DNA of 8,812 nt from an uncultured Chromatiaceae bacterium (lineage in GTDB: Bacteria; Pseudomonadota; Gammaproteobacteria; Enterobacterales; Alteromonadaceae): NCBI GenBank assembly GCA_946481195.1, contig CAMLNG010000131.1, positions 1 through 8,812 of the forward strand, in the 5' to 3' direction. Positions 1 through 6,431 of this stretch are shown one piece after another. The translations under genes were made by a program, and so were the position numbers. Within the stretch, counting starts at the first letter, position 1. Every line of letters starts with the position of its first letter. Below the pieces are notes generated by a model. The model saw nothing but the letters and a program-made list of their open reading frames with translations. It was not told the DNA's origin and did not search any database.

Positions 1-87
1 CTTCTGTGCATTCAAATCCTGACCGAGCTGATGTTTGGCAAGGTGTTTCAGGCGTTGCTGGCCCGACATGTGTTGAACTTTACTCAT
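1..87 (-). CDS. N-terminal fragment of an unrecognised protein
   Basis: This is an open frame on the minus strand that begins at ATG (87-85) and runs off the left edge after 29 codons without a stop. The product begins MSKVQHMSGQQRLKHL and is rich in Gln, Lys and His, with no hydrophobic segment or signal peptide in the visible part. A GGAAG ribosome binding site (96-92) lies 4 bases before the ATG, which supports this start; a second in-frame ATG at 69-67 lacks such a site. The gene is divergent from the c-di-GMP regulator at 384, so the two may share the control region 88-383. I do not recognise the family. The visible piece is too short to infer a function, and the call rests only on the start signal and the open frame. 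Confidence 0.5.
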   Translation of the reverse strand, partial: MSKVQHMSGQQRLKHLAKHQLGQDLNAQK

Positions 88-203
88 GGTGCTTCCGTAT
101 CCCCGATATAGCAAATTCATTGTATCGGCCACTACTGACCAGACGCTACTGTTGACCGGTAAAAACTTCCGTCATCGGTTTGTCATACGATCTGTTTAGG
201 CCG

Positions 204-218
204 GTTTGCCCGGCAAAC
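204..218. promoter_or_regulatory. Perfect 15-bp dyad upstream of the regulator promoter
   Basis: GTTTGCC and GGCAAAC are perfect 7-base inverted arms around a single central C. The site ends 10 bases before the proposed -35 hexamer at 229. A one-base centre makes it a poor RNA hairpin but a reasonable binding site for a dimeric DNA-binding protein, and the position fits an activator or a divergent regulator. The binding role is inferred; only the symmetry is seen. Confidence 0.4.
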
Positions 219-228
219 TGACGTAAAA

Positions 229-258
229 TTGATTGCTTTTTTTAGTTAAGGGTATAGT
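229..258 (+). promoter_or_regulatory. Probable sigma70 promoter of the REC-DUF3369-GGDEF-EAL gene
   Basis: TTGATT (229-234) and TATAGT (253-258) resemble the -35 and -10 consensus and are separated by 18 bases, with an A/T-rich spacer. Transcription would start near 265, giving a leader of about 120 bases before the ATG at 384. No better pair was seen on the plus strand between 88 and 383. The promoter of the divergent gene at 1-87 could not be placed with confidence. Confidence 0.55.
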
Positions 259-304
259 GTAAGAAAGCACTAATTCAGTCGTTGATGTTGGCTCACAGGT
301 GGTA

Positions 305-320
305 TGAACGGACCCGTTCA
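305..320 (+). other. Short dyad in the leader of the c-di-GMP regulator
   Basis: TGAACGG and CCGTTCA form perfect 7-base arms around the two bases AC. In RNA the inner pairs would open to give a small hairpin in the 5' leader, about 50 bases before the ribosome binding site. In DNA it is a compact palindrome downstream of the start of transcription, where a repressor could bind. I compared the leader by eye with the conserved features of c-di-GMP riboswitches and did not find them. A role is not established. Confidence 0.3.
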
Positions 321-383
321 GGCACAACAACATGGAATTCCAGTCAGTGTTGCCCGGTGAGACTCTAAGGATAAGGTCGTTGA

Positions 384-2606
384 ATGGTTTCAAAAGTAAC
401 AGATGATGATTTTCTGTTCCTCGCAGAAGACGAGAGTGTTTATACGCCGGCGCCTCAGGTCACTGGGGAATGGCATTTGCTCATTGTTGATGACGATGAA
501 GAAATCCACACTGTCACACGGCTGGCCCTGAGTGATTTACTGGTGCAGGGCCGTAAGCTGGTGTTCCATCATGCTTATTCTGGCCGTGCTGCCATCGAGT
601 TTCTGAAAAAGAATCCCCATATTGCGGTAATTTTGCTCGACGTCGTGATGGAATCTGACGATGCCGGCTTGTTGGTGGTACAACAGATCCGCGAGCAGCT
701 TGGCATGGACGAAGTCCGGATTGTATTGCGGACTGGTCAGCCGGGTTATGCACCGGAAGAAAGTGTGATCAAAGAATATGATATCAACGACTACAAAACG
801 AAAACCGAGCTAACGCGTAGTAAACTCGTTACTTCAATTATTTCTTCGATCCGTTCCTACCAGCAAATCCGCACTATTAATCAAAACCGGCTGGGGTTGC
901 AGAAAATCATTAATGCCGGCGCCAATTTACTCGAACAGCATTCACTGCATGAATTTTCTGAAGGGGTTGTGACCCAAATCTCTTCGCTGATTGGCCTCCA
1001 TGCTGAAGGCGTGTTGTGTGCCCAGATTGAAGACGATGGTTCTGCCAGCGACAACGTCTATGTACTAGGCGCTGCCGGGCATTACGCACCCTATATCAAA
1101 TGCAAACTTGAGCGTTTGGGCAATGAGCGGATCATTCAGCAGATCCTGCATTGTCTGGCAGAAAAACGCCATATTTTTACTGCCTTTGATACCGTACTGT
1201 ATTTGGGCAATGCTGAGCACAGCGCCGCAGTTTATATCGAAACTAACAGGCCAATTGAAGACTTTGACCGTCAGTTAATAGAGGTGTTTTTAAGCAATAT
1301 CTCAATCGGTTATGAAAACGTCACGTTGTTCCAGCAGTTAAAACATGCAGCATATATTGACCCGCTGACCAAAACACCGAACCGCAATGAATACACGCAG
1401 TTGCTGCAGGAAACCCGCCGACTGGCGCCTGAGCAGACGGTCGCAGTGCTGATTGATATTGACCATTTTTCTGACGTCAACGACGGCTTAGGCCAGGAAG
1501 TTGGCAACGAATTATTGGTAGCCGTGACACACCGGCTGGTGGAAAAGTTCGGCGATATTGCCCAAATTGCCCGCATCGGTGCTGATGTTTTTGGTTTAAT
1601 CGGGCCTGAAGCACAGTTAACGCCGCAGCAGTTAAATGCAGTATTTGCCACGCCGTTTCAGGCATCCGAGCATAGTTTACAAATCAACGCGACTTTTGGT
1701 TTTTGCCGGTTGACCGATACAGTACGCCAGGGGCTGGGCATTCTGAAACAGGTATATATTGCGCTGAACCGGGCGAAAAAAAGTTTGTCGCAAAACTTTG
1801 AGTTTTACCACGCTGAGCTTGAAGACCAGATGGCCGAACGTTTGGCCTTGCTGCGCCGTTTAAGGCAGGATTTTGCGCAGGATAAGCTGGCATTGTGGTA
1901 TCAGCCACAGATCTCCCTCAGTGATAACAAAGTTATTGGCATGGAGGCGTTGTTGCGCTGGCCAGATGGACAGGGTGGTTATATCTCACCGGCGGTATTT
2001 ATTCCATTAGCAGAATACTCTGGTTTGATTGTGGAGATTGGTGACTGGGTGATCCGGCAAGCTTGTCAGCAGATCCATTATCTGACTGCACAGGGGCTGG
2101 ATCCACTGCGTATTGCGGTGAATGTGTCGATGCCACAATTTCGCAGCCCGAATTTTGTGAAATCCGTCATTGACGCGGTGCAGGCAGCGAAGATTGACCC
2201 GCAAATGCTGGAGCTGGAAATCACTGAATCCGTGGTGATGGATGAGCCGAAAATTGTTATTGAGGCATTGAGTCAGCTAAAGGCACACGGCATTAAAGTG
2301 GCCATTGACGATTTTGGTATTGGCTTCTCAAGCTTGAGTTACCTGCAACAATTACCGTTAGACCGGATTAAGGTCGACCGCGCTTTTGTACGGGATTGTT
2401 CAAAACCAAACGGCTCTGTCATCGCTGAAACAATCGTCAGTCTTGGCAAAAGGTTGGGGTTATCAACAATTGCTGAAGGCATTGAAACACCTGAGCAGGC
2501 CGCAGTGGTTAAAGCGATGGGCTGTGATGAAGTGCAGGGCTTTATGTATGCCAAACCGATGCCGACGCCGGAATTGCTGGCATTTATCCGCAGCTGGCAG
2601 CCCTGA
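384..2606 (+). CDS. Response regulator with DUF3369, degenerate GGDEF and EAL domains (probable c-di-GMP phosphodiesterase)
   Basis: A cytoplasmic two-component output protein of 740 residues without membrane segments. Residues about 31-160 are a receiver domain with the acidic cluster D36-D38, phospho-acceptor D86 in ILLDVVM, T117, and the NDYKTKTEL segment (K138/K140). Residues about 170-318 match DUF3369, a sensory-type domain found behind such receivers. Residues about 320-475 are a GGDEF fold, but the signature is GADVF (399-403), so cyclase activity is unlikely. Residues about 490-735 are an EAL domain retaining E521, N580, E612, D642, D643, K663, E698 and Q718, the residues expected for metal binding and catalysis; the usual DDFGTG reads DDFGIG. 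It should hydrolyse c-di-GMP under control of a histidine kinase not seen in this window. AAGG (373-376) lies 7 bases before the ATG and supports the start. The degenerate GGDEF may serve as a GTP sensor or be structural; that part is inference. Confidence 0.93.
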   Translation: MVSKVTDDDFLFLAEDESVYTPAPQVTGEWHLLIVDDDEEIHTVTRLALSDLLVQGRKLVFHHAYSGRAAIEFLKKNPHIAVILLDVVMESDDAGLLVVQQIREQLGMDEVRIVLRTGQPGYAPEESVIKEYDINDYKTKTELTRSKLVTSIISSIRSYQQIRTINQNRLGLQKIINAGANLLEQHSLHEFSEGVVTQISSLIGLHAEGVLCAQIEDDGSASDNVYVLGAAGHYAPYIKCKLERLGNERIIQQILHCLAEKRHIFTAFDTVLYLGNAEHSAAVYIETNRPIEDFDRQLIEVFLSNISIGYENVTLFQQLKHAAYIDPLTKTPNRNEYTQLLQETRRLAPEQTVAVLIDIDHFSDVNDGLGQEVGNELLVAVTHRLVEKFGDIAQIARIGADVFGLIGPEAQLTPQQLNAVFATPFQASEHSLQINATFGFCRLTDTVRQGLGILKQVYIALNRAKKSLSQNFEFYHAELEDQMAERLALLRRLRQDFAQDKLALWYQPQISLSDNKVIGMEALLRWPDGQGGYISPAVFIPLAEYSGLIVEIGDWVIRQACQQIHYLTAQGLDPLRIAVNVSMPQFRSPNFVKSVIDAVQAAKIDPQMLELEITESVVMDEPKIVIEALSQLKAHGIKVAIDDFGIGFSSLSYLQQLPLDRIKVDRAFVRDCSKPNGSVIAETIVSLGKRLGLSTIAEGIETPEQAAVVKAMGCDEVQGFMYAKPMPTPELLAFIRSWQP

Positions 2607-2626
2607 ATCAGGCTGTGTTGAGAATA

Positions 2627-2655
2627 AAAAAATGCCGCTTTAAGCGGCATTTTTT
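2627..2655. terminator. Bidirectional rho-independent terminator between convergent genes
   Basis: The 14-base arms at 2627-2640 and 2642-2655 are perfectly complementary around 2641. The GC core GCCGC/GCGGC is flanked by an A-run on the left and a T-run on the right, so both strands carry a stem followed by U residues. It lies 20 bases after the stop of the c-di-GMP regulator and about 34 bases after the stop of the chemoreceptor on the other strand, and can serve both. Confidence 0.88.
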
Positions 2656-2659
2656 ATAG

Positions 2660-2677
2660 CAGCGGCCTAAGCCGCTG
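2660..2677. other. Second hairpin beside the convergent terminator
   Basis: CAGCGGC and GCCGCTG form a perfect 7-base stem with the 4-base loop CTAA. On the plus strand it is followed by AATTTT, a weak U tract, so it may be a backup terminator for the c-di-GMP regulator. On the minus strand it lies 11 bases after the chemoreceptor stop and before the main terminator, and may act as a stem protecting the transcript end. Confidence 0.5.
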
Positions 2678-2688
2678 AATTTTCGGTA

Positions 2689-4308
2689 TTAAACCCGGAA
2701 TAACCGGGCAATATTTTCCAGGTTCTGCGCCAGGTTTGCCAGTTCGCGGCTGGCTTTGGCGATATGTCCCGCGCTTTGTGAGGTATGTTCGGTATGTTTC
2801 ACAATATCCACTACGTGTCCGACGATAGTCCCGGCCATCACTTGCTGCTCTTCAGTGGCAGAGGCAATATGCTGGTTCATTTCCCGAATGCGGCGGATAC
2901 TGGTGGTGATCGCCTGCAGTGAATCACCGGCCTGATTGGCTGAGGTAACGCTTTGATCAGCCTGGACAGTACTCTGCTGCATTTTCTGCACGGCTGAGCG
3001 GGCGGCAGATTGCAGCTGCTCAATGGTTTTCTGAATTTCTTCTGTGGATTTCTGCGTTCTGGATGCCAGAGTACGGACCTCATCGGCTACAACGGCAAAA
3101 CCACGACCTTGTTCGCCGGCGCGTGCAGCTTCGATGGCGGCGTTTAGTGCCAGCAAGTTTGTCTGTTCCGCAATGCCTTTAATTACATCCAGCACAGCAC
3201 CAACCTGATTGGCGTCTGTTTCCAATTTCAGGATAACTTCGGAAGCTTCCTGCACATTGCTCGCGAGCTGGCGGATATTGTTCACTGTGACACCAACAGT
3301 TTGCTGGCCGCGATCGGCCGCAACGTTGGAATCATTGGCCGCACTCGAGGCTTCGTTGGCGCTGCTGGCTTCGGCGATGACGCTGTTGCTCATATCGTCC
3401 ACAGCAACTTTGGCCTGATCTGCCGCTTTACGCTGCACAGCGATAGTTCTGTTGGTGTCGTCTGTCAGCTGATGTAAATCTTTGGCCAGTGAAGACAATG
3501 GCAGCGCTGTGTTGACGATTTCTTTCACCACGCCCTGCAATTTTTCCATGAAAGAGTTAAACCAGTAGGCTAAATCACCAAGTTCGTCTTTTGAGCTGGT
3601 CTGGATCCGGACTGTTAAATCACCGTCTTCTTTCGCGAGATCCCGCAGCGAGCGGATGATATGGCCCAAGCTGCTATCGATACCTTTCACCACCGGCAGT
3701 GCAGTACCAAACAGCGCCAGCACAGTGATAACCATCATAATGACACCGACAGTGATCATCTGAGACGCCTGACTGTTTGCGTCATCGATGGCGTTTTTAA
3801 ATTGTGTCAGCTGCACGTCGCGAAACGAAGTCAGTTTTTTTACCGTATTCTCGTAGTCAGCATTCATTTTTTGTGAACGCTCACCGATGGTGGCCATGTC
3901 GGCGGTATTGCTGACCATTTCCTGCGACACTTTAAATGCAACAGCGTAATAAGCGTCAAAAGACTGCAGAATTTGCCCGACTTCACGGCTTACTTCAGAT
4001 TCGAGCTGACCTACTGTCGTCAGTTGTTTTTTCATCTGTTCTGCGAGCTTATTGGCACCATTCAAAGCCTCTTCGTCACCTGTGGTGACGGCGCTGGCAA
4101 GTGATTCTTTCAGCCGTTCCAAAGATACCAGTGCGCTTTCAGATGCTTGCAGCACAGGGAACTGAATATCTCTGGTACTTTCCAGAGTTTTCACATTACT
4201 GAGTGCGGTTTTCGTTGAGAGCCCCAAAAACACCACAAACATCAGGGTGCCAATGAGGGGGATTAAATAGATTTTTTTCGCAATCGAAAGGCGTTGCAAA
4301 AATTCCAT
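2689..4308 (-). CDS. Methyl-accepting chemotaxis protein
   Basis: A transmembrane chemoreceptor of 539 residues that passes ligand information to the CheA/CheW signalling array. A short positive N-terminus (RLSIAKK) precedes TM1 at about 13-31. A mostly helical periplasmic domain of about 150 residues follows (about 33-183), of the size of a four-helix-bundle ligand domain. TM2 is at about 184-207, HAMP at about 208-262 ([19 protein letters not shown]), and the cytoplasmic coiled-coil signalling domain at about 270-539. The hairpin tip at about 376-426 carries the conserved [20 protein letters not shown] and [12 protein letters not shown] elements. The C-terminus ends LFRV and has no NWETF-like tail for CheR/CheB tethering. 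A stop codon (TAA) in frame three codons before the ATG fixes the start; GGGG (4321-4318) 9 bases upstream is only a modest ribosome binding site. No chemotaxis operon is adjacent, so this is an orphan receptor. A -10-like TATACT lies at 4387-4382 without a good -35. The ligand cannot be told from the sequence. Confidence 0.95.
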   Translation of the reverse strand: MEFLQRLSIAKKIYLIPLIGTLMFVVFLGLSTKTALSNVKTLESTRDIQFPVLQASESALVSLERLKESLASAVTTGDEEALNGANKLAEQMKKQLTTVGQLESEVSREVGQILQSFDAYYAVAFKVSQEMVSNTADMATIGERSQKMNADYENTVKKLTSFRDVQLTQFKNAIDDANSQASQMITVGVIMMVITVLALFGTALPVVKGIDSSLGHIIRSLRDLAKEDGDLTVRIQTSSKDELGDLAYWFNSFMEKLQGVVKEIVNTALPLSSLAKDLHQLTDDTNRTIAVQRKAADQAKVAVDDMSNSVIAEASSANEASSAANDSNVAADRGQQTVGVTVNNIRQLASNVQEASEVILKLETDANQVGAVLDVIKGIAEQTNLLALNAAIEAARAGEQGRGFAVVADEVRTLASRTQKSTEEIQKTIEQLQSAARSAVQKMQQSTVQADQSVTSANQAGDSLQAITTSIRRIREMNQHIASATEEQQVMAGTIVGHVVDIVKHTEHTSQSAGHIAKASRELANLAQNLENIARLFRV

Positions 4309-4523
4309 AGATGATTACCCCGTTGGATCAGCGCAATGGCCGGTTTTTATTTTGAATATCTTTGATTTGAAATCACTTTCGAGTATAGACAGCAATTTGG
4401 ATTGGCGCAGCAATCACAGGGCATTAGAACAGAATTTATGAATGTAAAGAATGGGATAGTGTGGAAATAAGCGAGTTTGCTGCAATTTTTTCAGAGAAAA
4501 ACTGCTTAAAATAGCTGCATGTA

Positions 4524-4540
4524 CCTGTCATTTTGACAGG
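4524..4540. other. 17-bp dyad between the ppa terminator and the chemoreceptor
   Basis: CCTGTCA and TGACAGG are perfect 7-base arms separated by TTT. It lies 6 bases beyond the ppa terminator stem and about 215 bases upstream of the chemoreceptor start. It could be a second hairpin at the 3' end of the ppa transcript, or an operator for the chemoreceptor, whose promoter should lie between here and 4309. The sequence does not decide between these. Confidence 0.35.
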
Positions 4541-4546
4541 GGAGAT

Positions 4547-4576
4547 AAAACAGGCCCGTCGCTACGGGCCTGTTTT
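4547..4576 (-). terminator. Rho-independent terminator of ppa
   Basis: A strong stem pairs 4547-4559 with 4564-4576 around the loop at 4560-4563. The core is CAGGCCCGT/ACGGGCCTG, with flanking A and T runs. It begins 16 bases after the ppa stop codon on the minus strand, and the T-run lies on its far side, as expected for an intrinsic terminator. It also insulates the chemoreceptor from ppa transcription. The plus strand has a T-run as well, but no plus-strand gene enters here. Confidence 0.88.
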
Positions 4577-4592
4577 TCAACACTGCACGAAA

Positions 4593-5123
4593 TTATTTGT
4601 TTTGTGCGCGTTCGAAAGAGGTTTGGATCTCGGCTTTGGCTTCAGCTTTGTCGCCCCAGCCAATTACTTTCACCCACTTGCCTGGTTCCAGCTCTTTATA
4701 ACGTTCAAAGAAATGCTGGATTTGACCTTTTAACAGCTCAGGCACGTCGTTGATGTCCTGAATATGGTCGTAGATTTTTGTCAGTTTGCTGATAGGCACT
4801 GCCAGTACTTTGGCGTCTTCACCTGATTCGTCAGCCATTTTCAGCACTGCAACCGGACGGCATTTGATTACTGCACCTGGTACTAATGGGTATGGTGTTG
4901 GCACCAATACGTCAACCGGGTCACCATCCAGTGATAAGGTGTGGTTCACAAAACCGTAGTTACATGGATAGAACATTGGCGTTGCCATAAAGCGGTCAAC
5001 CCAGACAGTACCGCTGTCTTTGTCTACTTCATATTTGATAGGGTCGGCATTGGCCGGAATTTCGATGATAACGTTAATTTCATCTGGCAGATTTTTACCT
5101 GCCGGAACCAGACTTAAGCTCAT
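4593..5123 (-). CDS. ppa: Inorganic pyrophosphatase (family I)
   Basis: A soluble cytoplasmic enzyme of 176 residues, against 175 in E. coli, that hydrolyses pyrophosphate to two phosphates and so pulls nucleic acid, protein and activated-precursor synthesis forward. It depends on Mg2+. The family signature DGDPVDV is at 66-72. The known E. coli active-site residues all appear one position later here: E21, K30, R44, Y56, D66, D68, D71, D98, D103, K105, Y142 and K143, so the enzyme should be active. The start ATG is preceded by AAGGAAG (5134-5128) at 4 bases and gives the expected length. Upstream is fbp on the same strand with a 101-base gap; downstream is a strong terminator. A consensus TATAAT at 5163-5158 suggests its own promoter in addition to possible read-through from fbp. 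Confidence 0.98.
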   Translation of the reverse strand: MSLSLVPAGKNLPDEINVIIEIPANADPIKYEVDKDSGTVWVDRFMATPMFYPCNYGFVNHTLSLDGDPVDVLVPTPYPLVPGAVIKCRPVAVLKMADESGEDAKVLAVPISKLTKIYDHIQDINDVPELLKGQIQHFFERYKELEPGKWVKVIGWGDKAEAKAEIQTSFERAQNK

Positions 5124-5150
5124 GATGCTTCCTTATGCTTGAAAAAATAT

Positions 5151-5171
5151 GCCGCCTATTATAACGGCGGC
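5151..5171 (-). promoter_or_regulatory. ppa promoter -10 inside a GC-rich dyad
   Basis: On the minus strand a perfect TATAAT (5163-5158) lies about 35 bases before the ppa ATG. It sits between the 6-base inverted arms GCCGCC (5151-5156) and GGCGGC (5166-5171). No recognisable -35 lies 16-18 bases upstream. The bases after the -10 read AGGCGGC, a GC-rich discriminator of the type known from ppGpp/DksA-sensitive promoters. The -10 is clear; stringent control or repressor binding is inference. Confidence 0.5.
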
Positions 5172-5224
5172 GTCAGAAATGGCTATGTTTGAACACCCTG
5201 ACTTTGGTCGGGCACTGTGCTCAT

Positions 5225-6196
5225 TCAGGCCTGATGATATTTCAGACAGCTGTCGACTTCGTGTTTAGACCCCAGGATCACGGCAACGCGCTGGTGAATG
5301 TCTACCGGTTGGATTTCCATAATGCGTTGGTAGCCGGTTGAACTGGCACCGCCGGCCTGTTCGACCAGAAAACTCATCGGATTGGCTTCGTACATCAGGC
5401 GCAGCTTGTCTGGTTTGTTCGGGTCTTTAGTATCTGTTGGATACATGAAAATGCCACCACGACACAAAATGCGGTGCACGTCACCGACCATGGCGGCAAT
5501 CCAGCGCATATTAAAGTTTTTACCGCGCGGGCCAGCTTTACCTTGCAGCAAATCGCCAACATAAGCCTGCATGCCCGGCTGCCAGTAGCGCTGATTTGAC
5601 ATGTTGATGGCAAACTCGGCGGTGACTGACGGAATAGCCACTTCTTCCTGGGTTAACAGAAAGCCACCATAAGTTTTATCCAGTGTGTAAAGGCGGGTAC
5701 CCTGGCCTGTGGTCAGCGCCAGCATCGTTGATGGGCCATACAATACGTAACCGGCGGCTAATTGTGCGGTGCCGGGTTGTAAAAACTGTGTGGCGTCAGC
5801 GGCGTCGACGTCATCACGCGCTGGCAGGATTGAGAAAATGGTGCCAATCAGGCTATTGATATCAGTATTCGATGAGCCATCCAGCGGGTCAAACGTCACC
5901 AGATAACGGCCTTGTGGATTGCCGGCAACTGTGTGGTCTTCCTCTTCACTGGAGATGGCTTTGACGACACCGGTTTCCAGAATCATGTCTTTGAGCAGTT
6001 CGTTCGCCAGCACGTCGAGTTTTTTCTGCGTTTCGCCCTGAATGTTTTCATCGAGCGTAGAGCCTAATACGCCGGCCAATGCGCCTTGCCCAACCCGGAA
6101 GGATATTTCTTTGCAGGCGGCCAGAATGGTTTTAATCAGGGCAATCAGGTCGGTATCGACCCCATCTTGTCGCAGTACAGGAGCCAGACGGCGCAT
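5225..6196 (-). CDS. fbp: Fructose-1,6-bisphosphatase class I
   Basis: A cytoplasmic gluconeogenic enzyme of 323 residues (E. coli 332) that hydrolyses fructose 1,6-bisphosphate to fructose 6-phosphate with Mg2+. The metal-binding acidic loop SEEED is at 83-87, the FDPLDGSSN motif at 102-110 (D103, D106), and the active-site signature [12 protein letters not shown] at 264-275, with E270 as the expected metal ligand. NMSNQRYW (198-205) and [11 protein letters not shown] (222-232) match the substrate-side loops. The sequence resembles the Pseudomonas/Xanthomonas type more than the E. coli enzyme. AGAAGGA (6210-6204) lies 7 bases before the ATG and supports the start. The N-terminus is slightly shorter than in some relatives but the core is complete. 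It is divergent from mpl, as in E. coli, and upstream of ppa on the same strand with no clear terminator between them. Its promoter could not be placed with confidence. Confidence 0.97.
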   Translation of the reverse strand: MRRLAPVLRQDGVDTDLIALIKTILAACKEISFRVGQGALAGVLGSTLDENIQGETQKKLDVLANELLKDMILETGVVKAISSEEEDHTVAGNPQGRYLVTFDPLDGSSNTDINSLIGTIFSILPARDDVDAADATQFLQPGTAQLAAGYVLYGPSTMLALTTGQGTRLYTLDKTYGGFLLTQEEVAIPSVTAEFAINMSNQRYWQPGMQAYVGDLLQGKAGPRGKNFNMRWIAAMVGDVHRILCRGGIFMYPTDTKDPNKPDKLRLMYEANPMSFLVEQAGGASSTGYQRIMEIQPVDIHQRVAVILGSKHEVDSCLKYHQA

Positions 6197-6336
6197 CGGT
6201 ATATCCTTCTGTTAGTGTAGGGGAGGAACTATGCCGGTCGCTTAGATGTGGCTCTGCTGGCCGCGTCCCGTGCAATGGGCGAAGAGTTTAAAGAATCTGT
6301 GCAAAAATTGCATTTTTATCACCGATTTTATTTCGA

Positions 6337-6350
6337 AAAAGCCGGCTTTT
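6337..6350. repeat. 14-bp palindrome just upstream of the mpl -10
   Basis: AAAAGCCGGCTTTT is a perfect palindrome ending 7 bases before the proposed mpl -10. It occupies the promoter spacer, where a bound protein would interfere with or help RNA polymerase. It shares the element GCCGG with the dyad at 6363-6380. The operator role is inferred. Confidence 0.35.
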
Positions 6351-6354
6351 CTTT

Positions 6355-6363
6355 TGTTACAAT
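6355..6363 (+). promoter_or_regulatory. Probable extended -10 promoter of mpl-ubiX
   Basis: TGTTACAAT contains the extended -10 element TG (6355-6356) one base before TACAAT (6358-6363). No good -35 lies 16-18 bases upstream, which is tolerated when TGn is present. Transcription would start near 6370, about 60 bases before the mpl ATG. Two dyads border the element on either side. Confidence 0.45.
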
Positions 6364-6380
6364 GCCGGAAAATACCGGCA
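6363..6380. repeat. 18-bp dyad over the mpl transcription start
   Basis: TGCCGG (6363-6368) and CCGGCA (6375-6380) are inverted arms with a 6-base A/T spacer. It begins at the last base of the proposed -10 and covers the predicted start of transcription, a classic repressor position. It could instead form a small hairpin at the 5' end of the transcript. Function is not established. Confidence 0.35.
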
Positions 6381-6431
6381 AAAGCCCGCGCGTGGATTAA
6401 GAAGCGGGACCACCTATAGCAGGACAATTGA

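Larger units (their letters stand above)
6221..6400 (+). other. Coding-like open stretch between fbp and mpl, start unresolved
   Basis: The plus-strand frame from 6221 to the TAA at 6398-6400 is open for 59 codons, and its first half reads like protein: RLDVALLAASRAMGEEF continues into a charged helix (KESVQKL). A strong ribosome binding site, GGGGAGG (6220-6226), is followed at 4 bases by ATG (6231). That ATG reads Met-Pro-Val-Ala and stops at TAG (6243-6245), because it is in a different frame. Within the open frame the only usual starts are GTG 6248 and ATG 6275, neither with a ribosome binding site. The mpl promoter lies inside the second half. This may be a small gene broken by a one-base change, a relic, or chance. 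I recognise no homologue. Confidence 0.2.

Noticed and set aside
259..383. c-di-GMP riboswitch in the regulator leader
   Set aside because: The conserved GEMM-type core and its receptor features were not found by eye; only a small dyad is present.
196..393. 65-codon minus-strand open frame in the divergent control region
   Set aside because: It overlaps the plus-strand promoter, leader and start codon of the c-di-GMP regulator, resembles no protein and has no convincing start signal.
1310..1651. 113-codon minus-strand open frame inside the GGDEF region
   Set aside because: It lies wholly inside a well-supported gene on the other strand, has a low-complexity Ser/Cys/Asn-rich composition and no ribosome binding site or homology, so it is a shadow.
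4330..4400. FliA (sigma28) promoter for the chemoreceptor
   Set aside because: The best partial match, GAAAGTGA followed by AAAGATAT, has the wrong spacing (9 instead of about 11) and too few consensus bases to call.
5196..5212. Possible fbp terminator hairpin
   Set aside because: The stem CCC-GAC/GTC-GGG is short, has a bulged base at 5199 and no T-run on the minus strand, so read-through from fbp into ppa is more likely.
5225..5234. TCAGGCCTGA palindrome at the fbp stop codon
   Set aside because: It is ten bases long, overlaps the coding end, and has no flanking symmetry or T-run, so there is no reason to assign a function.
6384..6408. Hairpin CCCGC/GCGGG in the mpl leader
   Set aside because: The stem has only five pairs with a 14-base loop and no U-tract, which is easily chance.
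6242..6427. 61-codon minus-strand open frame between fbp and mpl
   Set aside because: Its Cys/Phe/His/Arg-rich composition looks like the antisense of the plus-strand sequence, and it has no recognisable ribosome binding site.
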